Origin: Sphaeroforma sirkka
Taxonomy: Eukaryota > Opisthokonta > Ichthyosporea > Ichthyophonida
NCBI GenBank assembly: GCA_001586965.3
Contig: LUCW03001598.1
Coordinates: 70,001-110,000, forward strand
Direction: 5' to 3'
DNA: 40,000 nucleotides
The position numbers and the translations under genes were made by a program. The notes below the pieces were generated by a model. It searched no databases. It saw only the letters and a program-made list of their open reading frames with translations, and had not been told where the DNA came from. Positions 22,729 to 32,930 of this stretch are shown here, one piece after another; the first letter of the stretch is position 1; every line of letters begins with the position of its first letter.

Positions 22729-22880
22729 GCTAGGCTATCTATCCCGTGCTTGAAAGAGCGCATTTCAACTGAACTGATTTGTGCTTAGAAATTATAATCG
22801 TGACCCGAAGATAGGCTACCATCTATCCCAGTCTTGAAAGAGAGTGTATGGCATATAATTTTTTTGTGCTTGGAAGTTGA
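22720..22880. repeat. Imperfect 86-base duplication of the PNISR stop/3' UTR
   Basis: Unit 1 starts at 22720 with CGAAGATAGGCTA, which includes the last two codons and the stop of PNISR. Unit 2 starts at 22806 with the same 13 bases. Both continue with CTATCTATCCC- or CATCTATCCCA-like sequence, a CTTGAAAGAG block and a TTGTGCTT block. The second copy is more diverged. Confidence 0.8.
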
Positions 22881-23118
22881 ATGCCGAGTTCTAAGGTCTC
22901 CTGGTGGATGTGATGAAGTCGAATCCCTGCATATCCGTTGCAGAGAATTCGCTTGTCGCCGCGACGTGAACCGGTGCGTTGTCTGCAGGAATTGTAAGGC
23001 CCCTACCATTTTCGGCGATAATGTATGTATCCCACCACCACAGCCAACATTAAATTGTGAAGTGTGTGTATCTACAGTCATCAACTATTGTATTTTAAAA
23101 AGTACTTTACAGATGTAG
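22834..23118 (+). CDS. Short cysteine-rich open frame, function unknown
   Basis: I do not recognise this frame of 94 codons. It has a Cys/Arg-rich middle, CREFACRRDVNRCVVCRNC, with further Cys near the end, which could bind metal. It follows directly after PNISR and overlaps the duplicated 3' UTR unit. It could be an exon of an unseen gene, a remnant belonging to the mobile-element block that follows, or chance. No splice partner was found. Confidence 0.2.
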   Translation: MKESVWHIIFLCLEVECRVLRSPGGCDEVESLHIRCREFACRRDVNRCVVCRNCKAPTIFGDNVCIPPPQPTLNCEVCVSTVINYCILKSTLQM

Positions 23119-24559
23119 CACACATTCACATTTCACTTTGTATATGTTTTGCAATATTGTGCTTAATCGCTGATGAGAGAGTATGGAAAATTTTCGACTC
23201 ATGCGTCTCCTAGTCATCGACTTCCACGTGAAAACATAACTACGTGAGTTGGAGACACAAAGACGTTGTCAAAACCCAAATTGAAGATTGGTTAAAACAA
23301 GGTCTAATTAAAATCAATTATGATGCAACCCCAGTTAACTTAGCTCTCTTAGCGGTCAATCAATATAAATATGGTGGAACGTTTAGTAAAACAAGAGTAG
23401 TACTAGACCTGTCGCCAATCAACAAACTAATTCCGCAACATAGTTTTCCCCTTACCTAAGATAAGCGAGATACTACGCAAAATGGAAGGTGCGACCATCT
23501 TTTCCAAGGTAGACTTAAAAGCTGCATTCCATCAATTACAAATATATGAGCCGCATAGAAAATACTTTTCCTTTACTTGGCAAGGTAAGAAGTACCTGTT
23601 TAAAGGTGCACCTGAAGGCTTACACATGTTGCCTTCTTTCTTCCAACAAGTTATGATGGAACTATTTGCGGACCTGTCGGATAACGTATCAGTATAATTA
23701 GATGATATAGTTATCTTTACAAAGACAGCACATGAACATGCTAAACTCGTTAAAGATGTCTTAAAGCGACTTAATCATGCTAAACTTAAGATTAACGAGG
23801 ACAAGTGTTCTTCTGCTGAAGATACTATACACTTACTTGGTTACAAGGTATCTGCAGCAGGGGTAGAAATTGATCCTGGCAAGAAACAATATCTGTTGGA
23901 TTTATCAACACCAATTACTGGAAGAGATGTGAACTCTGTGTGGGTTTGTTAACTTCTTCTCGGATTCAGTACTGCATCTTTCTCATTACTTAAAGCCTTT
24001 CAGTCACCTACGGCTGCACAAAGGACCTTTGGAAAGTTCTGGACTAGAGAATGTGATGATGCATTTAAGCTAGACAAAAGTAAAGTGATGGACGCACCCA
24101 TCATGCAATTCCCTGTGGATGGCGTCCCATTCCAAGTAGCAACCGACGCTTCGGACCGAGCGGTAGGTGGAGTGCAATACCAAACGATAAAGGGTAAACC
24201 ACGTTACATACAATTCTTTAGCAAGAGTTATAATAAGAGTCAACAGAATTACCCTACCGTTAAACAAGAGCTCCTTGCTATAGTTACTGCTCTAAGACAG
24301 TTTAAAGACTATCTTTATGGAAGTTACGTCACTGTCGCCTGTGATCAAAAGTCTTTAACATATTTAAAAGACATGAACCCTGATTCACAGTTGGTGAGCC
24401 GCTGGCATGACATTATTGCTAAGTCCGCTTTTAACATTACACACATACCAGGAATACATAATCATCTTCCTGACATGCTCTCTCGACTTGTCCCTGACTA
24501 CCAGAAAACAGTTAAAGAGTTATTAGCAACCGATTGGATGCTTAATAAGAAATGGTTTA

Positions 24560-24900
24560 ACCTCGCTCAATCAAGATCGGGTCCATTTACTATTGATATG
24601 TTCGCTGCAGAACATGACAAACAGGTTTCTGATTATAGGTCGTTGACTCATCCTAAAGGTGATGCTTTTCAACTTGACTTATCAAAGCATAATGCGTGGG
24701 CTAACCCACCTTGGCAACTTATCACACAGTTGTTAAATTGTGTAAATATTACTAAGTCTACCATTACGTTGTGTTGTCCCTTACGTAGCTCCGACCCATG
24801 GATACTTGATTTAATTAATATGATACAAGACGAGCCTATCTATGTCGACCGTGAAACCGACACGTTCTTGTATCAGGGATCCTATTCTATTAAGAAGACA
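24560..24900 (+). mobile_element. Dam-like domain within the retroelement fossil
   Basis: Directly after RNase H, the same frame carries TIDMFAAEHDKQ, then AWANPPWQLI, then a strand-rich stretch ending near residues for CCPLRSSDPW. A D-x-F-A start with an N-P-P-W motif is what I recall for the Dam-methyltransferase-like region found after RNase H in DIRS1-type elements. It is unusual behind a Ty3/gypsy RNase H. The domain call rests on motif resemblance only. Confidence 0.5.
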
Positions 24901-25468
24901 CCTTGGAAACACACCATTGTTTGTCGCATCGGTCCTGCAGGTACCACTAAGTGGAAACCCTCAACTGAGCTCTTAGCTAAACTAGAGGAGTCTAAGGAGT
25001 TTGAGCAAAAGCTCAAGACTCGTACAACACGTGCACCCAACAAGAATGCAGTCGAGGTAATGCCGATTGAGACGGCATTAAATCGTAAAAACATGGAACT
25101 AGCTAAGGCCATGGATCAAAGACTCAAAGCTCTAAGAAAACCTGAAGCTCGCACTCAACTACTTAAAGCGCTGCTTAAAGAATAGCCAGGAGCTGCGAAA
25201 CAACTGAAGAAGATACTTCAACAATCTAATGTTGTTAATTACGTATCTCAGGAGTCTACCCCTCCTGATACCGAAGTTGCCCTATCTAACGGGACTATGG
25301 TTCATCCAGCCAGCGTTACACAGAATCTGACTGACTTAGACGAGCTCGAGAGTAATGTTAAAATAATACATAATTTAACTCATCGAGCATATGAGCATAC
25401 TTTTAAGATGGCTATTCGTGCAGGGCTTGATCACCCGGCGCTGAAAGAAACCATACGTGAAGTATACC

Positions 25469-26062
25469 TGTAAACTTCGATGGAAATTACTAGGTTTCAA
25501 ACTATATTAAATTAAAATACAATCTAGTCAGTTAGAATTTAGCAGTGGTAGCTTGTGTAAGAATGATCGGGACTGCCTCTTGTTAAGAGCCTAAATATCC
25601 TCGATCACACAGGGCGTACCTCTAGCTGTTCTTTATTGAATAATTTTCACTAGAAGTACTAAGTGTTCAGGACCACATGCCTAATTTGTAGATAGACATA
25701 ATAGCGTAAGTCACGTTAATACATTAGCTGATATAAATAAAGTTCCATCTGAAGAAAAGTTAAAAAAAAAAAAGACTTATTGGATTTTGGAGATTGGCGG
25801 GAGGACCAAAATCTATAAGTAGTAGTTCGGAGATTATAAAAATTAGCTTATAATATCCTACATCTACTAATGTCTCAAATAGGTCCAAGTAGATGAGTCA
25901 TACCAAATACTCAGGCTATTGGAGCCATCAAAGTGAATTTAGAACACTTTGGAAATATTGGAAAAAGAGCTTGTATTAAATTATTTAAAATACAAGTAGA
26001 AACCAATGTATCATCTCAATTGATCTTGATATTTTAGACTGACCGGAGGCCGTATTTCTACA
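25469..26062 (-). mobile_element. Solo LTR of the same family, inserted in reverse
   Basis: 594 bases bounded by TG and CA on the LTR's own strand, with TACC repeated on both sides (25465-25468 and 26063-26066), a 4-base target duplication. Its sequence is the reverse complement of the 3' LTR at 28756-29321 with moderate divergence. It sits between the Dam-like segment and the integrase segment of the larger fossil, so it arrived later and lost its internal part by LTR-LTR recombination. Confidence 0.8.
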
Positions 26063-26709
26063 TACCGACGCTGTACTGATTGTGAAAAGAACCAGATTAA
26101 GTGCTACGGTTGGGCACCCCTAAAAGGTGTGACAGAAGACCAACCGATGCGCCGAGTCATAGTCGATTTGGTTAAACTCCCGCGATCCAAGCATACTGGC
26201 GATGTATATATCTGTCATTTCTTATGCGTGGCTTTGGGCTATAACTTGCTTTATGCAATACCGAACAAACGCCCGCAAACAGTGGCAGAGTTATGCTATC
26301 ACGTCTTTAATGACTTCGGTTTCCCCCGAGTGCTATGTTCTGATAACAGTAGTGAGTTTTGTACCGACGTAATGGAGGCACTTATACTCGTATCAGACAT
26401 GACCCATAGGCGTGCTGTTCCTTATAACCTCAAACGCAGGGTGCAAATGAGACACGTCATAGAGAACTAAAGAAGCTATTGCGTACCACACTAGATGACG
26501 TTGAGGATATGTGGTCTTACCATTTGAAATGGGATCAGACTCAAATGAATAACTGCATGAATCCTCAAACTGGGAACACTCCGTTTCACTATTTCTTTGG
26601 CCGCTATAGTGAATTACAAGCAACGTTTGACAAAACTGCGCCCGAGAAACACGTTACTCCGTGGCCACAAAAGATCGAGTATATGCAGAACGTTGTTTGC
26701 CCCTGTTTA

Positions 26710-27902
26710 GGGTGGTTCTTAACGAGAAGTCTCCATTAAAAGTAATTAAAATTAAAGGGTACTTTCGCGACGGTCCTTGGCTCGTTTTTTTTTTTTGCCA
26801 TCCCAGCCGTTGGAATTCACCGTAAATTTTGAGAATAAAGCCATCCTAGTGGTTGATGGAATCCAATAAAAATTAGTATACCTATGCCGCTCAAAATATA
26901 CGAGTAATGCTGCGTCTTTCTATTGGTCGCAATATGGTAGAATATTGAGTGTCAAAGCATCGTTATGTGAGCCGTTTTGACATTTTCACTTTTTGTAAAC
27001 ATACTTTATAGTTTTTGTTTGTTATAGATTGTCTACATACTTTATGAATCTTCTGTTGGTTGTAGTGTACTATACTATATACAGGAAGTAGTTCATAATA
27101 AGAATGTCTCTCTTAAAGAACAAGGTGGTAACACACAAGCGACGAGTGATACTGTCTAAACTTTACTTGCTGCTGAGAGCAATGGAAAGGGATAGAGTGG
27201 GTGACGGACTTTCCAGCTTAATGTCTCAAATAGGTCCAAGTAGATGAGTCATACCAAATACTCAGGCTATTGGAGCCATCAAAGTGAATTTAGAACACTT
27301 TGGAAATATTGGAAAAAGAGCTTGTACTAAATTATTTAAAATACAAATAAAAACCAATGTATTATCTCAATTGATCTTGATATTTTAGACTGACCGGAGG
27401 CCGTATTTCTACATATTCGGGTTCAATGCTGCATTAGCCGGCTGTTGTGATGCCGACATAGTATAGTTTGCGAGTCAATAACACTTGTGCAATACGATTC
27501 CTTCATGTTCTTCGTTTTATGTTCGTATTCGACTATGTTCCCTCTGTACTGTTTCCATAGATAATCGAGTGTGTATCTACCTATAAACAACAACTTCTTA
27601 TATGTGTGTGTGCTCAATTGAATTGAGCGCTCAAAACAGTGAAAACACACAACATTTGACACCACATTTGTAAAGGGCGGTTTTCCATTCTACCAATGAA
27701 TTTTTTTTTACTTATTCTACGTCACAGCCGACAAACGTACTTTAACGGTACGTATTCTCGTTTTTCGTTAGCCTTTAACAACAAATTCTGAGCACCTTGT
27801 TGTTTAATGAATTTTCGAAAAACAAAAATTTTGTGTTCTCATTGGTTGAAAAATACCTTTAATTAAACGGATTTATTCAAAACTCCTCGTTAAGAACCAC
27901 CC
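26710..27902. mobile_element. Non-autonomous DNA transposon, TTA target duplication (PIF/Harbinger-like)
   Basis: The 1,193-base element has 17-base perfect terminal inverted repeats, GGGTGGTTCTTAACGAG at 26710 and its complement ending at 27902, extending imperfectly to 21 bases or more. TTA flanks it at 26707-26709 and 27903-27905. The integrase relative at 31350-31375 reads straight through the target (CCTGTTTACTCGAG), so it serves as the empty site. TTA duplications and a G-rich terminus fit PIF/Harbinger; no transposase frame is present, so it would need help from elsewhere. It contains an LTR piece at 27219-27413. Confidence 0.85.
27219..27413 (-). repeat. LTR fragment inside the DNA transposon
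   Basis: About 195 bases match 25868-26062 of the solo LTR with roughly four differences. They end at the same LTR terminus (TTTCTACA) and lie in the same reverse orientation. There is no matching target duplication, so it is a partial copy. Its near identity to the solo LTR says both are young relative to the large fossil. Confidence 0.85.
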
Positions 27903-28755
27903 TTACTCGAGCACAAAAATTGTGTCCTACTTAAAGCGTATGACCGATAGAATAACACTAAGAACATTGTTCAGTTCAAATTTGGCGATTATGTTAACAT
28001 TATAAATCGCAATGCCAACGTTACCGAACTCTCTTCTAAGTCAATCGGACCTTTTGTTATTTTCTTATCATGATGAGAAGAGTGATACTTACGAAGTGAA
28101 TAACATAGATGATACTGGCGCAACTAATCTAGGAACTCACCGTATCCCAACATCCGAACTCTCATTCGCTCGCTAATTTGATTCTGATGTCCCAGTTATG
28201 GAGTCACAAGTCAAAGATATAATTGACAAAACATCCGAAGACGGTTACACTTACTACAAGACCCGTTTTATGGATGGAACAGTATCTTGGCTAGCCTCTG
28301 ATGTGTTTCGTGAATCTTGCTACTTCCTTCGTATTTTTGATAAGAAATGGAATAAACGTTTACATGAAAACACACGAGATAAACGGAAAGGCTTTCCTCA
28401 GGTGACTACAAACCCGGATGGATATGAAATTCCCTATTTGCCACCTACTTCCTATTTGACTAAGCATTCTGATTTGATTACCAACAGAGCAGAAAATTCT
28501 TCGCACTTACTCACCAATGAAGAACAACCTTTGGCTATTACCTTACCAAGTAATAAATGTAAGACACCTACATCGGAAATGGTTACTGGACCAAATACTA
28601 AACGACATAGAGTACAACATGAGTCTTGATATCGTACATATAGGCACATACTTACTCGATAAGCCATAACTGAAACCGTTTTACTTTGGTTTTCGCTTTA
28701 CGAACTAGATCGTACCTTCACGTACGTCCGTAGTCCTAAAAGCTACTGGGGGCTA

Positions 28756-29321
28756 TGTAGAAATACGGCCTCCGGTCAGCCTAAAATATCAAGATAAAAT
28801 GAGATAACATATTGGCTTTTAATTGTATTTTTAATAATTCAATACAAATTCTTTTTCCAATATTTCAAAGTGTTCTAAATTCACTTTGATGGCTCTTATT
28901 TGGTATGACTCATTTACTTGGACCTATTTGTGACGATAGTAGATGTAGGATATTATAAACTAAATTTTATAAGCTCTGAACTACTACTTAGAGGTTTTGG
29001 TCTTCCCGCCAATCTCCAAAATCCAATAAGTCTTTCCTTTTCTTCAGATGGAACTTTATTTATATTAGCCAATGTATTAACTTTGACTTACGTTATTATG
29101 TCCATCTACACATTAGGCATGTGGTCATCTTCTAGTGAAAATTATTTAATAAAGAACAGCTAGAGGTACGCCCTGTGTGATCGAGGATATTTAGGCTCTT
29201 ACCAAGAGGCAGTCCCGATCATTCTTACACAAGCTACCACTGCTAAATCCTAAGTGACTTAAATTGTATCTTAGTTTATACAACATAGTTTAAAACATAG
29301 AAATATCCATCGAAGTCTACA
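28756..29321 (+). mobile_element. 3' LTR of the Ty3/gypsy fossil
   Basis: Starts TGTAGAAATACGG right after a purine-rich tract (ACTGGGGGCTA) and ends TCTACA. It is homologous to the reverse-oriented solo LTR along its whole length. No matching 5' LTR was found in the window. Confidence 0.8.
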
Positions 29322-29407
29322 TGCATATAAAAGCAGGGACTCGAATGAAATAAATCACAACTATTCATTTAAAACTTAAAACACTTTAAGATATTTTACT
29401 ATCTAAG

Positions 29408-29410
<3 letters not shown>

Positions 29411-29474
<64 letters not shown>

Positions 29475-29521
29475 CATAATAAATATATGTATAAATATGT
29501 ATATACACACACACACACATC

Positions 29522-29620
<99 letters not shown>

Positions 29621-29633
29621 CAACACACTTTAC

Positions 29634-29670
<37 letters not shown>

Positions 29671-29672
29671 CT
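29411..29672. repeat. Long (TA)n arrays with a (CA)n island
   Basis: Two long TA blocks flank a short CACACA island at about 29505-29519, beginning about 90 bases after the 3' LTR. Confidence 0.95.
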
Positions 29673-29680
29673 AAGTTTTC

Positions 29681-29986
29681 ATGCTCTATACCTTATTTCA
29701 AATACACAGATTAGTTGTACACAAATCAAACAAGTTATGTGCTGTGCAGACTGCCTGTGTCTACAAGGGGAGCAGCACATGTGCCCGAAATTTTGATCCC
29801 GTGGTATCAAAAGAACGGACATTAGAACCTTGCGATTGTTACATTGCATTAAGTAACGCTTCAGATATTATTTTAGATAGTATGCCCACTCCTGCTAGTG
29901 CGGATTCATATAGTTTGATGGAATTACAATTCTCATATAGTCCTGTAAAAGAGCATCATCGACCCCGTGAGTTGCGCACTAGATAG
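29681..29986 (+). other. Open frame of unknown origin after the LTR fossil
   Basis: The frame of 101 codons ends ...HHRPRELRTR before a stop. The last half is not low-complexity (ASDIILDSMPTPASADSYS) and could be a remnant of a retroelement polyprotein. I found no domain in it, and no splice sites that tie it to a host gene. Confidence 0.2.
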
Positions 29987-29989
29987 TGA

Positions 29990-30870
29990 GATAAGCTAGA
30001 ATTATGTAGCATATACAAACAACAAATAATAAAAGCCAGCACAACCTCCCTCAACAGACTTATTTGTCAAGAAATGGTATAGTGTAGTAAAAGTCCCCTT
30101 AAACCACTATCAGTGTGGAGATAGAATTAGTTTACAATTAATTCATACGAGGTGAATTATTTGTAGACCACGTAGACAATCAAATATAAGAATAAATACA
30201 CCGCACTGAGCCTCAGGGAGACTCATAGGTTTTAGTATCGTATTTTGATGTGTTTACTACAATAGCCGAAGGCTCTTCAATTTAAATTTAAACAAATTTT
30301 GTACGATAAAGTCACTTAATGTACATAAATTGGGATAGTCGCCAAATATACATTTGTACATATTTGATCAATATTTCAGTACGTTTTCATGGAGTAAAAG
30401 GGTGAATGTACATATAGTGACTTTTCCACATTTTCAATGTACATTTAGCGACTTTGTTCTTTATATATTTGGGTCCTGATATCCAGAATTGCCTCTGAGT
30501 ATGGGCGTACGCACAATACAGCAGGAAACTCCCGTGCGCATAACTATACACAACGGTAGCAGCACAACTACACAACAGTGCAATCGCACAAAGTCCATCA
30601 TTATAGTCAACATTGGCCAAAACTGGTCCTAAACTGTACAGGTGCACGGCACCCATATGCAACGCACCGTAATGAGAATTCAAAGCATACTTTTGCATGC
30701 TAAGACTTGCAGCGAAAAGCGGCAGATTTGCAGCGCATGGAAGTCCCAGCTTCTGTCGTCGGTGATTGAGTCCGTTATAAGATGCGAGGTGTAGGTCATG
30801 CGTTGGATACGCTATATGATGGGCCAGCGAAGGTTGTAGAAGTTCTACCGAGTTTGAAGTACAACTCCTA
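29990..30870. other. Spacer between element fossils
   Basis: No supported gene. The 189-codon minus-strand frame at 30387-30956 has no recognisable composition or domain and overlaps the integrase fragment, so I treat it as chance. A cluster of inverted short motifs lies at 30307-30453. Confidence 0.45.
30307..30453. repeat. Four-copy inverted motif cluster
   Basis: An 18-base motif close to AATGTACATTTAGTGACT occurs twice in reverse (about 30309 and 30334) and twice forward (about 30402 and 30436). The arrangement is palindromic overall and could fold into a long hairpin. Confidence 0.55.
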
Positions 30871-30919
30871 GGGTGGTTCGTTCGTTGGATGAACTCCAGG
30901 CGCATGATCAAGGGATTGC

Positions 30920-31560
30920 TAACTTGCTTTATGTAATACCAAACAAACGCCCGCAAACGATTGCAGAGTTATACTATCACGCCTTTAATAAATTCTGCTT
31001 TCCCCGAATACCATGGTCTGATAATGGTAGGGAGGAGCTTATACTCGTATCAGTAATGACCTACAGGCGTGGTGTTCGATATAAACCTCAAACGCAGGGC
31101 GCATATGAGGCACGACATAGAGAATGTATGAAACTCTTGCGTAAAGCACTAGGTGACGTTAAGGATATGTGGCCTTAACAATTAAAATGGGTTCGAACTC
31201 ATAAATAAGTGCATGAATCCTCAAGCCGGGACACGCCCGTTACACTATTTATTTGACCGCTATAGTGAATTACAAACAACATTGGATAAAACTGCGCCTG
31301 AGAAACACGATACCTCATGGCCACAAAAGATCGAGCATATGCGAAACTCTGTTTACCCCTGTTTACTCGAGCACAAAAATCGCGTCTCGCTAAAAGCACT
31401 CGACCAATGTAATAAAAACGACCTCTTGCGCCTTTTGGCTACAATCAAGATGACCTTCGTAATCCATGTCACGGCACAACATATTCCTGAAGTTGGTATT
31501 ACCACCAACGAACACATCAGTTGTGGCCGATTTCCGGAATAACTTTCCGTCATCCCAGCA
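30920..31560 (+). mobile_element. Second integrase-region fossil of the same Ty3/gypsy family
   Basis: Matches the integrase region of the first fossil (its 26240-26709 and what follows 27906) with clear divergence in both directions. Only this piece of the element is visible, without LTRs, and it is broken at several places. The sequence is continuous where the first copy carries the DNA transposon, which dates that insertion after the two copies parted. Confidence 0.8.
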
Positions 31561-31979
31561 CTGCATGCTGCCGCAACCTCATTCTCAGGACGAAATGGAC
31601 AATCACGAACAGGCCTTGCGATCATGCCTGAGTACAGACCTATTAAACTAAACCCACAACTCTCCAATCATAACAACAGATCATAGAGTTTTTTTCGCAC
31701 GCCTCAAAAAAGCCCCTCGCCTCACTCAGCACAAGTCAAATAGCACAACTGCACCTTATCAAATAAAAAAACAAAAACATACATACAATCACTCCAAAAT
31801 CCGACTCTCCAAGTTGAATTTTTCATGCTCCCATGTACGAAACTTCAAAATTTTGAATCAGTTTGACTCCAAAATTTACTCTACAATAGCAAGACGCCTA
31901 CTCCTCGGGGTACTACTATTTAACGCAAATCATACGACTATTGCTTACGGCTCTCACACGCCCCCATTTACAGCTGGTA

Positions 31980-32930
31980 ACAGTTCACTGCTAACAGGTC
32001 AGGCACCGCTCTCGAAATATACATCAGAAAGACGTTTGAATATCTCGCCCGCCCAAGTGCCAAAACCAGTGCATCTACAGTCCGTCGTCAGTTCATCGCG
32101 CTCGCTGCACGCGAATGCTATTTTTCCTTCGAATGGGGAAACAATGGCGCCCTACCAACAAACCCAAACTACTGGATCCTATTTATCGCATGACTTTAGG
32201 GTTTTATCAAAGTGTACATGAGCCACTGCCGAGTTGTGAATGAACACCAAAACCAACCACTGCCCGATCAAATGTACTTCGCGCACAAATTCCTTAAAGC
32301 GATTCAGCGCCGAAGGGTAGCAGAAAGCCGTATGACTCCTTATCGCAATCGCCGGCCCCTTGCATCTCTACTGAATCTCTACAAACTCTTTCCTCAACTG
32401 GCGGGTACACTATCCGATCTGAAAACCTTTTGTCTCCTTACAAGTATATCACTAGGCATAATTTGCACTTCGCCAATCCGACGAAATTGCAGCTTATACA
32501 TCACTCGATAACTACTCCGAACATGCACACACAAATCGCAGAGGTCCTTCTGACCACGACACACACATGAAGCTACAACCTCCAACGTTCAAAACAAGCC
32601 TTGAGCAACCTGTCACAATCTTCGTCTTAAACTCCCTGGCACTGCTTATCACTTTCTCAAACAGTGGCTGGCACGGACAGTAACTGAAAGCCCAGCCGAC
32701 CAACTACTATCAATGAACACTACCACCTTCAATACGACGGAATTCGGATCGGGACTGAAGAGAACGATATGTCGTGCAAAGCTATATACTAAGCAATACA
32801 CATGCCACACGCTCTGTGTCGATAGGCTTATCGCACTCCTTCAGGCAGGAATACCAAAACACGAGGCCACGATCCTCGGCCACTGTATGTCCGACGTAAT
32901 TGGAATGTACTGGTAACGAACGAGATGGCG
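31980..32930 (+). mobile_element. Tyrosine-recombinase element fossil (Crypton- or DIRS-like)
   Basis: Separate stretches resemble, in order, the core-binding part of tyrosine recombinases, the helix-rich start of the catalytic domain (FLKAIQRRRVAESR; SDLKTFCLLTSISLG) and the C-terminal catalytic block (LIALLQAGIPKHEATILGH then SDVIGMYW), which matches the usual H-x-x-R ... L-G-H ... Y pattern. It is broken in several places. Family placement is open: Cryptons and DIRS-type elements both carry such enzymes. Base composition is richer in C than nearby DNA, which fits an origin different from the neighbours. Confidence 0.5.

Larger units (their letters stand above)
23240..29321 (+). mobile_element. 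Ty3/gypsy (chromovirus-like) retroelement fossil, 5'-truncated
   Basis: Old LTR-retroelement copy on the plus strand. Parts in order: reverse transcriptase (about 23240-23990), connection and RNase H (about 24000-24480), a Dam-like domain (about 24560-24900), the rest of that polyprotein segment to about 25465, integrase (about 26067-26709 and resuming at 27906), a C-terminal chromodomain-like module (about 28190-28350), a polypurine-like tract before 28756, and the 3' LTR (28756-29321). The 5' LTR and gag were not found. Two younger insertions interrupt it, a reverse-oriented solo LTR and a DNA transposon. The copy is broken by a handful of disruptions besides these insertions. The order RT-RNase H-integrase with a chromodomain-like end fits Ty3/gypsy chromoviruses. 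Long conserved stretches suggest moderate age, older than the nested insertions. Confidence 0.85.

Noticed and set aside
30869-30890. GGGTGGTTCGTTCG as a second copy of the TTA-transposon end
   Set aside because: Only the first nine bases agree with GGGTGGTTCTTAACGAG, and no partner end or TTA duplication is found.
30387-30956. 189-codon minus-strand frame
   Set aside because: No domain, no usual codon pattern, and it overlaps the opposite-strand integrase fossil and the inverted motif cluster.
31814-32511. Host gene made from the short plus-strand frames here
   Set aside because: No splice sites connect them and their content fits a tyrosine-recombinase fossil.
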